DNA of 64,000 nucleotides from positions 1 to 64,000 of the forward strand of contig JAJFLB010000046.1 in the NCBI GenBank assembly GCA_021772915.1, written 5' to 3'. Positions 8,594 through 16,196 of this stretch are shown here, one piece after another. Under the pieces are notes generated by a model, which was not told the origin of the DNA, ran no database searches, and was given only the letters and a program-made list of their open reading frames with translations. Both the position numbers and the translations under genes were made by a program. Numbering within the stretch: the stretch's first letter is position 1; each line of letters begins with the position of its first letter. The DNA is from Gammaproteobacteria bacterium (GTDB lineage: Bacteria > Pseudomonadota > Gammaproteobacteria > Xanthomonadales > SZUA-36).

Positions 8594-9424
8594 GTGCGGT
8601 TAAGTGGTAAAACTGCTGTAATTACTGGTGCGGCAAGTGGCATTGGTGCGGCCAGTGCTCGCCAATTCATAAAGGAAGGCTGTCGAGTCGCATTCGGCGA
8701 TATTCAACAGGACAAGGGCGACGCTCTGTGCCAGGAGTTGGGCAGTGCCGCCGTTTTCGCCAGGTGTGACGTCACCAAAGAGGAGGACGTGGCTGGGCTG
8801 GTCGACCTCGCCGTCAAAGAATTTGGTCATCTCGATATCATGTTCAATAACGCCGGTATTGTCGGTGCCGTGGGTCCGATTGATTCGGCGGTTGCTGAAG
8901 AGTGGTCCGCCACCTTGGATATCATGCTCAACGGCGTATTCTACGGTATGAAGCACGCCGCCCGCGTGATGAAGCCGCAAGGCAGTGGCTCGATTATCAG
9001 TATGTCCAGTACCGCGGGATTGATGGGTGGCCTGGGCCCCCATGCGTATGCGGCTGCCAAGCACGCCGTCGTCGGGTTGACCAAGAATGTCGGCGCCGAG
9101 CTGGCCCGGTTTGGAATACGTGTAAACGCGATAGCGCCGGCCTCCGTGGCCACGGAAATGGTTGCCAGCATCCTGACCGGTGACCCGGATGATATTGCGG
9201 CAACAGCCGAACAACTGGCAGTCGCCTCGCCCTTGTTGAATCGTGCCGGCACAGCGGACGACGTGGCCAATGCTGCACTCTGGCTGGCCAGTGACGAATC
9301 GGGTTATACCAATGGTCACGTGTTAACGGTTGACGCAGGGATTACCACCGGGTCTACGGTCGAGGGCCCTGCTTTTGCGGAGTACCAGCCCATGATCAGG
9401 CAAGCGGGCACGACCGGACTGTAG
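8594..9424 (+). CDS. short-chain dehydrogenase/reductase
   Basis: The start is set at the GTG at 8594 with an AAGGAG site six bases upstream; the longer open frame from 8528 has no such site. The 276-residue protein is a classical SDR: TGAASGIGAASA nucleotide-binding loop near residue 12, DVTKEEDVAGL, NNAGIVG, the catalytic Ser in SMSSTAG, and YAAAKHAVVG (Tyr-x-x-x-Lys). Lys/Asp preference around GDIQQDKG suggests NAD(H). It follows the PQQ lipoprotein gene by about 70 bases and could act on the same alcohol or ketone. Substrate not determinable from sequence. Confidence 0.92.
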   Translation: MRLSGKTAVITGAASGIGAASARQFIKEGCRVAFGDIQQDKGDALCQELGSAAVFARCDVTKEEDVAGLVDLAVKEFGHLDIMFNNAGIVGAVGPIDSAVAEEWSATLDIMLNGVFYGMKHAARVMKPQGSGSIISMSSTAGLMGGLGPHAYAAAKHAVVGLTKNVGAELARFGIRVNAIAPASVATEMVASILTGDPDDIAATAEQLAVASPLLNRAGTADDVANAALWLASDESGYTNGHVLTVDAGITTGSTVEGPAFAEYQPMIRQAGTTGL

Positions 9425-9526
9425 GAAAACTATCGTCCTGAGTGTCAGTTGTCACACATTTAGCATCAGTCAATGAGCTCTCGTGGGACGATTTCATCCG
9501 TGGGCGGCATGGCAGAGGGTTGAGCG

Positions 9527-9727
9527 ATGAGCAGTGCAAACGGTGAGCTGCGCGCAGAGCTTTGCGAATACTTCACCGAATCTCAAATAGCAGAAATCTG
9601 CCTTGATGTCGCCAAATGGAGTCAACAGAAGTATCTCGTTGCCCTCCGTGTCGAGACGCCGCCATGGAGCGGATTGGGAACTCTCACATTCGACGAGGAC
9701 GGCAATCCGCAGATTTGCTCTGATTAA
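9527..9727 (+). pseudogene. carboxymuconolactone-decarboxylase-like C-terminal fragment
   Basis: A 66-residue open frame whose central FTESQIAEICLDVAKWSQQK resembles the last helix region of carboxymuconolactone-decarboxylase/AhpD-family proteins (usually ...LTEEEIVELALAVA...NR...AL). The N-terminal part with the CxxC or catalytic region is absent, since full members have about 130-180 residues. A weak ribosome site (GGGTTGAG) precedes the ATG, so a small protein may still be made. I read it as a remnant; a genuine short protein cannot be excluded. Confidence 0.4.
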
Positions 9728-9821
9728 ACAATCAAATGAAGAGAATTAAGGGTTCAGAGTCAAGTGCCAGAGTTAATTGACATAGTTGGGTGCACAAGGC
9801 TGACTTTGAGCCCTTAAATTG

Positions 9822-10172
9822 CTAAATTTTCGACTGAAAACTCATCGCCACCCCCGACGGAGTCTTAATATAATATATTCTCTCCCCGTGAGCATCCACC
9901 GGTCCATAGGCCTCCACTCCATTCGCTTTGACATTTGTCGCAAATTCATCCGAATTTTCCACCACCAACTGCAACATCAAACCCTCTGGCATTTGTTCCG
10001 AGGCTTGCCAGCATTCCACCCAACTTGATTGATCTTCGGTTGGAAAAACACCACCGACAAAACCGGTGTGCGGTCCAAGGGTGTTTGTTAGCCCCAACTT
10101 ATTTTCAAAGAAATCTAAATCGTCCTTGGCTTTCTGGCTGACACTGCAAAACCTTATTCCTATTATTTTCAT
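9822..10172 (-). CDS. VOC (glyoxalase-fold) family protein
   Basis: A 116-residue single-domain protein of the vicinal-oxygen-chelate superfamily. It opens with a beta-strand/helix FCSVSQKAKDDLDFFENKLGL, has the central SSWVECWQASEQMPEGLMLQLVVEN strand pair and ends in YGPVDAHGERIYYIKTPSGVAMSF. The reaction is unknown, as the fold covers lyases, dioxygenases and resistance proteins. It is the third gene of an AT-rich cluster with DUF4199 and LuxR proteins (leftward). Base composition of this cluster is clearly lower in GC than its flanks, suggesting transfer. Confidence 0.8.
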   Translation of the reverse strand: MKIIGIRFCSVSQKAKDDLDFFENKLGLTNTLGPHTGFVGGVFPTEDQSSWVECWQASEQMPEGLMLQLVVENSDEFATNVKANGVEAYGPVDAHGERIYYIKTPSGVAMSFQSKI

Positions 10173-10204
10173 TGCTACTTCCGTTTATGACTCATTGCTA
10201 AAAA

Positions 10205-10750
10205 TCAGTGATCAGTCGCCGCATTCAATTGTTTGATTCTATCCTTTTGGAACAACCCAGAAATAACAGATACAGATAATCCAATCATAAACACAGTGAC
10301 AAACATCGCAAAGAAATTGACTATAGGATTCATGAACATGTCTTTTTCGCGCTCCAATTGGCTAATTTGTCGCTCTATTTCGGCCGCTGCCGCACCACTG
10401 CTTTTAATCCCTTCAATGTAATATTGGTAGTATTGCTGCATGAATTCTGGATCGATGAATTCGACGTATATCACGTTATAAATACCGAACATGAGTCCTG
10501 CTATCGTACTAATTCCAGCACCAATGGAGAGTATTTTTAAAAAGCCAACAACTTCGCTTCGATGGGCCTTTTGATATTCCTTAACCGCAATGAATATGAT
10601 GAGCATGCTCAAAATCATAGTTGAATAACCGATGATCTCGCCGGTCTTAAATGTCTCTGGTCCATAGCCAATGACTAAACCGGAGAGGAGTGGAATACCG
10701 ACGATGATTGAGCCTGAAATTAGGCCAAATTTTAATATACTATGTCGCAT
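10205..10750 (-). CDS. DUF4199-type membrane protein
   Basis: A 181-residue protein with four predicted membrane segments at about residues 8-28, 40-58, 72-94 and 145-168. A charged helical segment lies between the third and fourth segments (AAAEIERQISQLEREKDMFMNP). The pattern, including the N-terminal ILKFGLISGSIIVGIPLL and the MNPIVNFF motif before the last helix, fits DUF4199, a family mostly found in Bacteroidota. Function unknown. It sits between a LuxR regulator and a VOC protein, a gene order I associate with flavobacteria. The hand-counted GC of several lines here is near 40 percent. Confidence 0.7.
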   Translation of the reverse strand: MRHSILKFGLISGSIIVGIPLLSGLVIGYGPETFKTGEIIGYSTMILSMLIIFIAVKEYQKAHRSEVVGFLKILSIGAGISTIAGLMFGIYNVIYVEFIDPEFMQQYYQYYIEGIKSSGAAAAEIERQISQLEREKDMFMNPIVNFFAMFVTVFMIGLSVSVISGLFQKDRIKQLNAATDH

Positions 10751-10840
10751 GTTAGGTTCCGTACTTTCGTGTGTTGGTTAGCATGCAGAATAATCCAATC
10801 TGTTCCAAAAAGACTATCACCCAAATGGGTGAGAGGGAAA

Positions 10841-11275
10841 TTACTTTATAAAATACAATCGCTTATACTCTGCTAATGCTTGCGTTCGGTTGCTAACTTG
10901 TAGTTTTTCAAATACTTTTCTGAGGTGCGTCTTAACGGTGTTCGGTGAAATATTAAGACTTTGAGCGATTTCTTTGTTGGTATAGCCGTTGGATAAAAAA
11001 ACTAACATTTCTTGTTCTCTTGGGCTAAATCTGGCCAGCTGCTGTTGGTCAATTTCTTCCTCTTTCGGCGCTTGATTTTGTTGGTCAATACCGGCAGAGA
11101 GTTTAGGTAGTAACGCCCTTGAAACAACAAAGCCGATAACAAGAAAAGCGGTGGCAATAAAAAACAGGTAGGTTTCCAAGCCTATTTTATAGCTAAAGAA
11201 TTGAAACTCAAAAAGCTTAAAAAGACTCAAGAGTAGAAACAAGATGAAGGAGTATTTCAATATCAAACGCCACAT
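10841..11275 (-). CDS. membrane-anchored LuxR-family regulator
   Basis: A 144-residue protein with two N-terminal membrane segments (about residues 8-24 and 32-52) followed by a LuxR/GerE helix-turn-helix at 78-140. The signature LSPREQEMLVFLSNGYTNKE is followed by IAQSLNISPNTVKTHLRKVF. No receiver or PAS domain is present. DNA binding by a membrane-tethered HTH protein of this type probably controls its own small operon; the downstream DUF4199 and VOC genes follow on the same strand. It is part of the AT-rich, probably acquired segment. Confidence 0.85.
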   Translation of the reverse strand: MWRLILKYSFILFLLLSLFKLFEFQFFSYKIGLETYLFFIATAFLVIGFVVSRALLPKLSAGIDQQNQAPKEEEIDQQQLARFSPREQEMLVFLSNGYTNKEIAQSLNISPNTVKTHLRKVFEKLQVSNRTQALAEYKRLYFIK

Positions 11276-11389
11276 ATCGGGAATAATACTGATAAGTGAT
11301 TGATTTAGCCAATGTTTGCCGTGGGTGGTGTTTGCAACACAAATGTTGAAGAAGTAAGGGAAAATTAGGCGGTGAGTGTCATATGCAGG

Positions 11390-11836
11390 TTAGTCTTCTA
11401 CTTCGTCCACTTCAAGCTGACCGGTCAGACGTCGCCAGACATGTGACCATGATAGCCCAATGGCCAAAAGGGTGGCCAGGGTCAGGAGGCCCAGCCAGGT
11501 AACGGTTCTGGCAGAACCAACATTGACCATACCCAGATCTACTAATAACCAGATACCGGTACCAAGCAAAGCGACACCCAGCACCGTGCCGAGTGTACCC
11601 AGACTGCGGCGGGTGGCGATCACAAATATTGTCCAGCCGACCAGCAATATGACACTCACAAAAAAATGCACGGCCTCCAGGCCTTCACCGACAAATGCAC
11701 CCTTGGCCCAGTGCACATAAGAATAGCCGCTTGGATTGAATGTCGTTAGTACGAGAATCATCGCAGCAAGTAAACGCCAAAGGAAGTCTTTAAAACCAAA
11801 TGACTTATGCAGTTTGTTGGAGGAATAACCAGACAT
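11390..11836 (-). CDS. small four-helix membrane protein (DUF6524-like)
   Basis: A 148-residue hydrophobic protein with about four membrane segments at roughly residues 17-35, 54-72, 78-100 and 108-128, starting FKDFLWRLLAAMILVLTTFNPSGYSYVHW and ending in an acidic tail. It resembles a proteobacterial family of uncharacterised inner-membrane proteins (DUF6524, from memory). No function can be assigned. It stands alone; the 320 bases upstream to the mscL remnant contain no gene and presumably its promoter. Confidence 0.6.
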   Translation of the reverse strand: MSGYSSNKLHKSFGFKDFLWRLLAAMILVLTTFNPSGYSYVHWAKGAFVGEGLEAVHFFVSVILLVGWTIFVIATRRSLGTLGTVLGVALLGTGIWLLVDLGMVNVGSARTVTWLGLLTLATLLAIGLSWSHVWRRLTGQLEVDEVED

Positions 11837-12155
11837 ATTGGGTCCTTGAATTAATACTGTTTCTAAGAGCGCGCCAATTATGGTCGCTGGCTCTTGGTGA
11901 CTACTTCAGGATAATAAATTAAATTGGGTCTGTTGACATTAGTCAATCAATTCCAAAACATCCGCAACAGAAATTTTCAATGGTCAGCACCTGCTCAGTC
12001 ACTGCATGACGAAGATTGCCTCTTGAAGTTGGGGTTGCACCAGAAACAGAAAACTACACCGAATCTGACTGATACATGAAGGACTAATTCGCGATGATGG
12101 AGGCACCAGACTCAGTCTGGATTCGTTGTTTTTTGTTAATCGCAGGGAGAAGACC

Positions 12156-12314
12156 ATGAGTATGATGTCGGAATTTAAAGATTTTGCAATGCGTGGCAAT
12201 GTCATGGACATGGCCATTGGCATCATTATTTGAGCCGCATTTGGGAAAATCGTATCTTCATTTGTAAATGATGTTTTGATGCCGCCCATTGGCCTGTTGA
12301 TGGGCGGCGTTTAA
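12156..12314 (+). pseudogene. mscL: mscL remnant, nonsense and truncated
   Basis: Starting at the ATG at 12156 (GGGAGAAG site upstream) the frame reads MSMMSEFKDFAMRGNVMDM then AIGIII, a TGA stop at 12231-12233, and continues in frame as AAFGKIVSSFVNDVLMPP to a TAA at 12312. This is the N-terminus and first transmembrane helix of the large-conductance mechanosensitive channel MscL. The stop replaces the Gly codon (GGA to TGA) of the conserved IIGAAFGKIV. The remaining two thirds of the gene are gone: the frame ends exactly where the oppositely oriented DUF4197 gene ends. Dead gene. Confidence 0.88.
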
Positions 12315-13105
12315 CTTCCAAATACACGTTTGAGTAAATCTGTGGTGCGTTTGACGGGATCACTACGGATCGCCGCTTCCTCTTTGGCGAGATAAAAAAA
12401 GATTCCATCCATGGCTTTCTGCACTACGTAGGTACTTAGATCAGTTTCTATTTTCGGTACAAACGGCAATGCAGAATACTGTTGCATGACCTTTTCGTAT
12501 GTTTTGATGGCGCCAACATTGGCCAGACTTTCATCAACCACGGGCATCATCTCGGTTGCAAGGGACGCGGACATTTTTGACTCAAAATACTGTGTGGCCG
12601 AGTCGTCCGGGCCTTTGTAAATTGCCATAACATCATCCAGGGTCATATCGTTAATTGCTTGCATGAACAACTCCCTGGCTCTGGGTGTAGCGCCTTCAGC
12701 GGCCCGATTTAGTTGCAACTCGAGATCGATCAACATCGAGTCCATTTGGACCTTGGCCAAAACGTCCTTTACCTTCTCAAGTTTATCCGGCAGCGTGATG
12801 TGTATCAGTTCGTCCAGATTAAAACCATCCGCTGCGCCCAAATTTTCAACAACGGTCTGTGTACCCACCCTAAGTGCTTCTTTGAGCCCACCGCCGATGT
12901 CATTATTGCTGAGCACTTGCTGTTGGTCGTCGTCGGCACCGAATTTGGCTTTTAGCTTGTCCAGCCAACCGTATGAAAGGACGTCAGTGCTACCGCCGGA
13001 CAAAGCCAACACCAACACAATTGAACTGAATCGTACGCTGTTGCGGGTGAATAATTGAGCCGCTTGAAAAGACACGTCGAACCTCCGTGGGCGTTGAGCC
13101 AACAT
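12311..13105 (-). CDS. DUF4197 family exported protein
   Basis: A 264-residue protein with a hydrophobic N-terminal stretch (SSIVLVLALSGG, about residues 27-38) suggesting export. The family core follows: GGGLKEALRVGTQTVVENLG near residue 69, ITLPDKLEKVKDVLAKVQM, LELQLNRAAEGATPRARELF, and the C-terminal KAMDGIFFYLAKEEAAIRSDPVKRTTDLLKRVFG. This is DUF4197, widespread in proteobacteria and usually a periplasmic or lipoprotein of unknown role. Its stop overlaps the end of the mscL remnant. The N-terminal start is uncertain; an internal start nearer the hydrophobic stretch is possible. Confidence 0.85.
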   Translation of the reverse strand: MLAQRPRRFDVSFQAAQLFTRNSVRFSSIVLVLALSGGSTDVLSYGWLDKLKAKFGADDDQQQVLSNNDIGGGLKEALRVGTQTVVENLGAADGFNLDELIHITLPDKLEKVKDVLAKVQMDSMLIDLELQLNRAAEGATPRARELFMQAINDMTLDDVMAIYKGPDDSATQYFESKMSASLATEMMPVVDESLANVGAIKTYEKVMQQYSALPFVPKIETDLSTYVVQKAMDGIFFYLAKEEAAIRSDPVKRTTDLLKRVFGS

Positions 13106-13382
13106 TCCACCATTATAGTCATGTCACTTAATATGAATGAACATTCGCAGACAAACAAACTCCTGCAATGGCTGTTTGCAGGACCACACCGGTTCCTAAC
13201 GAATAATCATCTTTTCACCGACCTTCATTATTTGGCTTTATTTGACAGTTTCGGAAACTTCTCTTCCGCAGCACGTTGTTCCGGCGTATTGCCGTACCCG
13301 CCATCACCTCATGGTGCCGCCTATTCTGGTCTGTGCTGCCGGGGAAATGGACCTGCAGTTTCTGTCTGGATGGCTTAGAGCA

Positions 13383-15284
13383 TTATTTCTCCGCGGGTCC
13401 TATAGCGAGCAGCACGTTGCCGGGCATGTGGAAATACATACCGTAGCCCGAATTTACATAAATCATACCGTCGGCCACGACAGGGCCGCCGCCACTGAAA
13501 GACCCACCATGGGCTTTTTCACCTGAGACCGTTTCAAAGTCCACCAGCGTATTGAGCTCCCACAGAAGTTTCCCGTCGTCACCTGAGTAAATCCGTAGGC
13601 GGCCATCCATGTGCCCGGCAATTACTGCCCCGGGAATGGCCGTAATGGCCTGGGCGATACCAGCGTCACAATACTTGAGATCGCCGCAAACATCGGGAGC
13701 AGGGGTGGACCATATGATTTTACCAGTGCCTGCCTCCACTGCGTACAGGCCTGGCCGTGGGTCCAATTCATAATCGTAGTAACCGGACTCGTCTTCTGGA
13801 TAGTACATGTCGCTGATGCCCACGTAGATCTTCTCACCCTCTGAAGCCATGCCAAACAACACACCACCCTGTACACCGCCACGCCCGACCTGGGTTTTCC
13901 ATAGTGTCTCCCCGCTTTCCGGGTCGATTCCCATGGTGGCGCCGGATTTTTGTCCCCCGACGATGATGTCCTTTCCGTTTGCCAGTGTTACGAGCATGGG
14001 TGAGGACGAAAAATCGTAATCGGGTCCTTTCTCCTCAGGACAGTTGGCATCGTTGGTTGTGTAGTCCGACAGGCAGGCGACGTTCCATGCATCACCTTTG
14101 GTTTGCTGGCTGACCCATAGCTTCTTACCGGTCTCCAGGTCGTAGGCAATGATGGCATCCGAATTGGGTCCGGCCGGTGAACTGTAGTTTTCGCCGCTGC
14201 CCGAATACAGTCTCTTGCGCTTCAAATCGACAGTCGGACTGTTCCATATGGGTGCACCGGACGGTGCCATGATGGGAACTTCCATCCGGTTTCTGCCAAC
14301 TTCCTCAGGTTTCTTGTCGACCGTGTAGTTCTTCCAGATTTGCTCACCGTTACCGGTATCCAGTGCGACCACTGCACCGCGGAATGTGCAGCAAACGTAG
14401 TTCGGATCAATTGCGTTGACCACTTCCAGTGACGAAACGGGAACAAACAAACGGTCACCTACCAGCGCTGGTGTGCCGGTGATGGTGGCATTCGGATGGG
14501 GATCTACCCTGGTCACCCACTGTAATTCGCCGGTTTTTGCATCGAGGGAATAGGCGCGTGCCAGGATATCGCCAAAATAGACACTGACCGGAGCCGCATC
14601 ATCATCCCAGCCAGAGATCACAATTCCCGTTCGGACCTCAGCTGAAGCACGAAAAGTCCAGCGCACACAGCCGGATTTCGCGTCCAGCGAATAAACCGTG
14701 CCGTCATGGCTGCCGACGAATACAGCACCGGCTGCGACCACCGGCTGTGACCGTGCCTGGAAAGCGTTGGGGTACGCAAATGTCCATTTCACTTCAAGAC
14801 CGGAGACATCACCCACGCTCAGACCGCCCGTTTCAGCAGGCTGGAAACGTGAGTTTTGTGGATTGACCCCCCAGCCCAAAGACGCAGGTTTCTTTGCCGG
14901 GTCAAATACGCTGGATTCATCGCAGGTTGGTGGTGGAAAACTTACCGCCAGCTCATCCAGGCTACGTCCGGTAATAAACTCGGCCACGTCCCGCTTTTGT
15001 TGCTTTGACATGGTCTTCGACTGCTTGGCCATGGTGCCACCGTCCATTGAGGCCAACAGCGCATCGGGGGCCATCATCGCCAGGAACATCCTGTGTGGCG
15101 CCTTATAAACCAGCTTGTCATGACAGTTGGCGCAACTTTTTTGGTACGCCGCTTTGCCGGGGTGGGGGGCCGTGACTGCGGCGTCGCCAGCGGGCGTGGT
15201 GTCGGCAACATCGACCGGTGCTGATTCGGACCCGCATCCCACGGCCAGGAGACACAATGTAATCAAGCTGTAGCGAAAGTTCAT
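13383..15284 (-). CDS. cytochrome c/PQQ-repeat dehydrogenase lipoprotein
   Basis: A 633-residue paralogue of the product of 6602-8521. It has a lipoprotein signal (LAVGC, Cys17), a haem-c motif CANCH at residues 51-55 and the same propeller with the shared blocks YKAPHRMFLAMMAPDALL, FAYPNAFQARSQPVV, SGCVRWTFRASAEVRT and VGRGGVQGGV. Family: polyvinyl-alcohol-dehydrogenase-like quinohaemoproteins acting in the periplasm. The gene is followed by no partner on its strand and is preceded by an SDR gene 100 bases upstream. Having two such enzymes suggests different substrates or conditions; sequence does not tell which. Confidence 0.88.
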   Translation of the reverse strand: MNFRYSLITLCLLAVGCGSESAPVDVADTTPAGDAAVTAPHPGKAAYQKSCANCHDKLVYKAPHRMFLAMMAPDALLASMDGGTMAKQSKTMSKQQKRDVAEFITGRSLDELAVSFPPPTCDESSVFDPAKKPASLGWGVNPQNSRFQPAETGGLSVGDVSGLEVKWTFAYPNAFQARSQPVVAAGAVFVGSHDGTVYSLDAKSGCVRWTFRASAEVRTGIVISGWDDDAAPVSVYFGDILARAYSLDAKTGELQWVTRVDPHPNATITGTPALVGDRLFVPVSSLEVVNAIDPNYVCCTFRGAVVALDTGNGEQIWKNYTVDKKPEEVGRNRMEVPIMAPSGAPIWNSPTVDLKRKRLYSGSGENYSSPAGPNSDAIIAYDLETGKKLWVSQQTKGDAWNVACLSDYTTNDANCPEEKGPDYDFSSSPMLVTLANGKDIIVGGQKSGATMGIDPESGETLWKTQVGRGGVQGGVLFGMASEGEKIYVGISDMYYPEDESGYYDYELDPRPGLYAVEAGTGKIIWSTPAPDVCGDLKYCDAGIAQAITAIPGAVIAGHMDGRLRIYSGDDGKLLWELNTLVDFETVSGEKAHGGSFSGGGPVVADGMIYVNSGYGMYFHMPGNVLLAIGPAEK

Positions 15285-15387
15285 TTCTCACCTCATGCTT
15301 GGCAGCCGTGGCCGCCGGTACATCGGCACGGTTTGCCAGGAACCCTGACACTCTTGGGGCTGGCGGTGCCGGTTCAGTGTTGTTTGC

Positions 15388-16149
15388 CTACTGGATACTC
15401 AGGGTATTGTCGATGATGATCTCAGTCCCATTGACCCAACGCGATTCGTCCGATGCCAGAAACAAGACGACGTTGGCCACGTCTTCGGGCTTCCCAAGGC
15501 CAACGACGGGGCTGATATCCTCTTTGTTTTCCAGACCGAGATCCAGTTTTGTCTGGTCGATCATCGGTGTGTCTATGGCGCCGGGATGGAGTGAGTTAAC
15601 GCGGATGTTATGACCATTCATCTGGCAATACACAGCCATTGCCTTGCTCATCGACCGAACGGCACCCTTGGCCGCGCTGTAGGCAAAATAGATCGGAAAA
15701 CCGAGGTGTGAAGCAATGGACGCAATATTGATGATGGACCCACCGCCGGTTTCGCTCATCAGCGGTACCGCGTGTTTACAGCCGAGGAAAACACCTTCAC
15801 ACATTATTGAATTCTGTTTACGAAAGGTCTCGAGCGTACATTGCTCCGGCGTTTCCATGATGACCATTCCGGCATTGTTGACCAACACGTCAAGACGGCC
15901 GTGCTCATCCCTGATCCACTGGAGGATCGTCTGCCAGTCTGATTCGCTGGAGGCATCATGGTGCAGGAAGGTGGCCTTGCCACCTGCTTCGCGTATGGCC
16001 GCTGCAGCTGCTTCGCCTTCCTCGTTCTTGATGTCAGTCATTACAACGATGGCCCCTTCCCGGGCCAGTACCTGCGAATCCGCCAGTCCCAGACCCTGGG
16101 ACGCACCGGTGATCAACGCCACTTTTCCATCAACTCTGCCCACTTCCAT
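15388..16149 (-). CDS. short-chain dehydrogenase/reductase
   Basis: A 253-residue classical SDR. TGASQGLGLADS is the Rossmann loop near residue 15, TDIKNEEGE after beta-2 has the Asp typical of NAD preference, NNAGMVI follows, the catalytic Ser lies in NIASIASHLG, and YSAAKGAVRSMSKAMA provides Tyr and Lys. It ends SDESRWVNGTEIIIDNTLSIQ. This is the 3-beta/17-beta-hydroxysteroid or cyclohexanol dehydrogenase style of SDR, but family similarity does not fix the substrate. It lies about 50 bases downstream of the FadB-like gene and may supply the alcohol dehydrogenase activity that protein lacks. Confidence 0.92.
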   Translation of the reverse strand: MEVGRVDGKVALITGASQGLGLADSQVLAREGAIVVMTDIKNEEGEAAAAAIREAGGKATFLHHDASSESDWQTILQWIRDEHGRLDVLVNNAGMVIMETPEQCTLETFRKQNSIMCEGVFLGCKHAVPLMSETGGGSIINIASIASHLGFPIYFAYSAAKGAVRSMSKAMAVYCQMNGHNIRVNSLHPGAIDTPMIDQTKLDLGLENKEDISPVVGLGKPEDVANVVLFLASDESRWVNGTEIIIDNTLSIQ

Positions 16150-16196
16150 TCTCCTGTGTATTTCCAGTTAAGCCAGGTGTGCCCTCAACCCTTGTC

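Noticed and set aside
13106-13382. Open stretches between the DUF4197 and PQQ genes
   Set aside because: Short frames lack starts, ribosome sites and recognisable motifs. A CCTGCAA/TTGCAGG hairpin near 13170 is the only structure.
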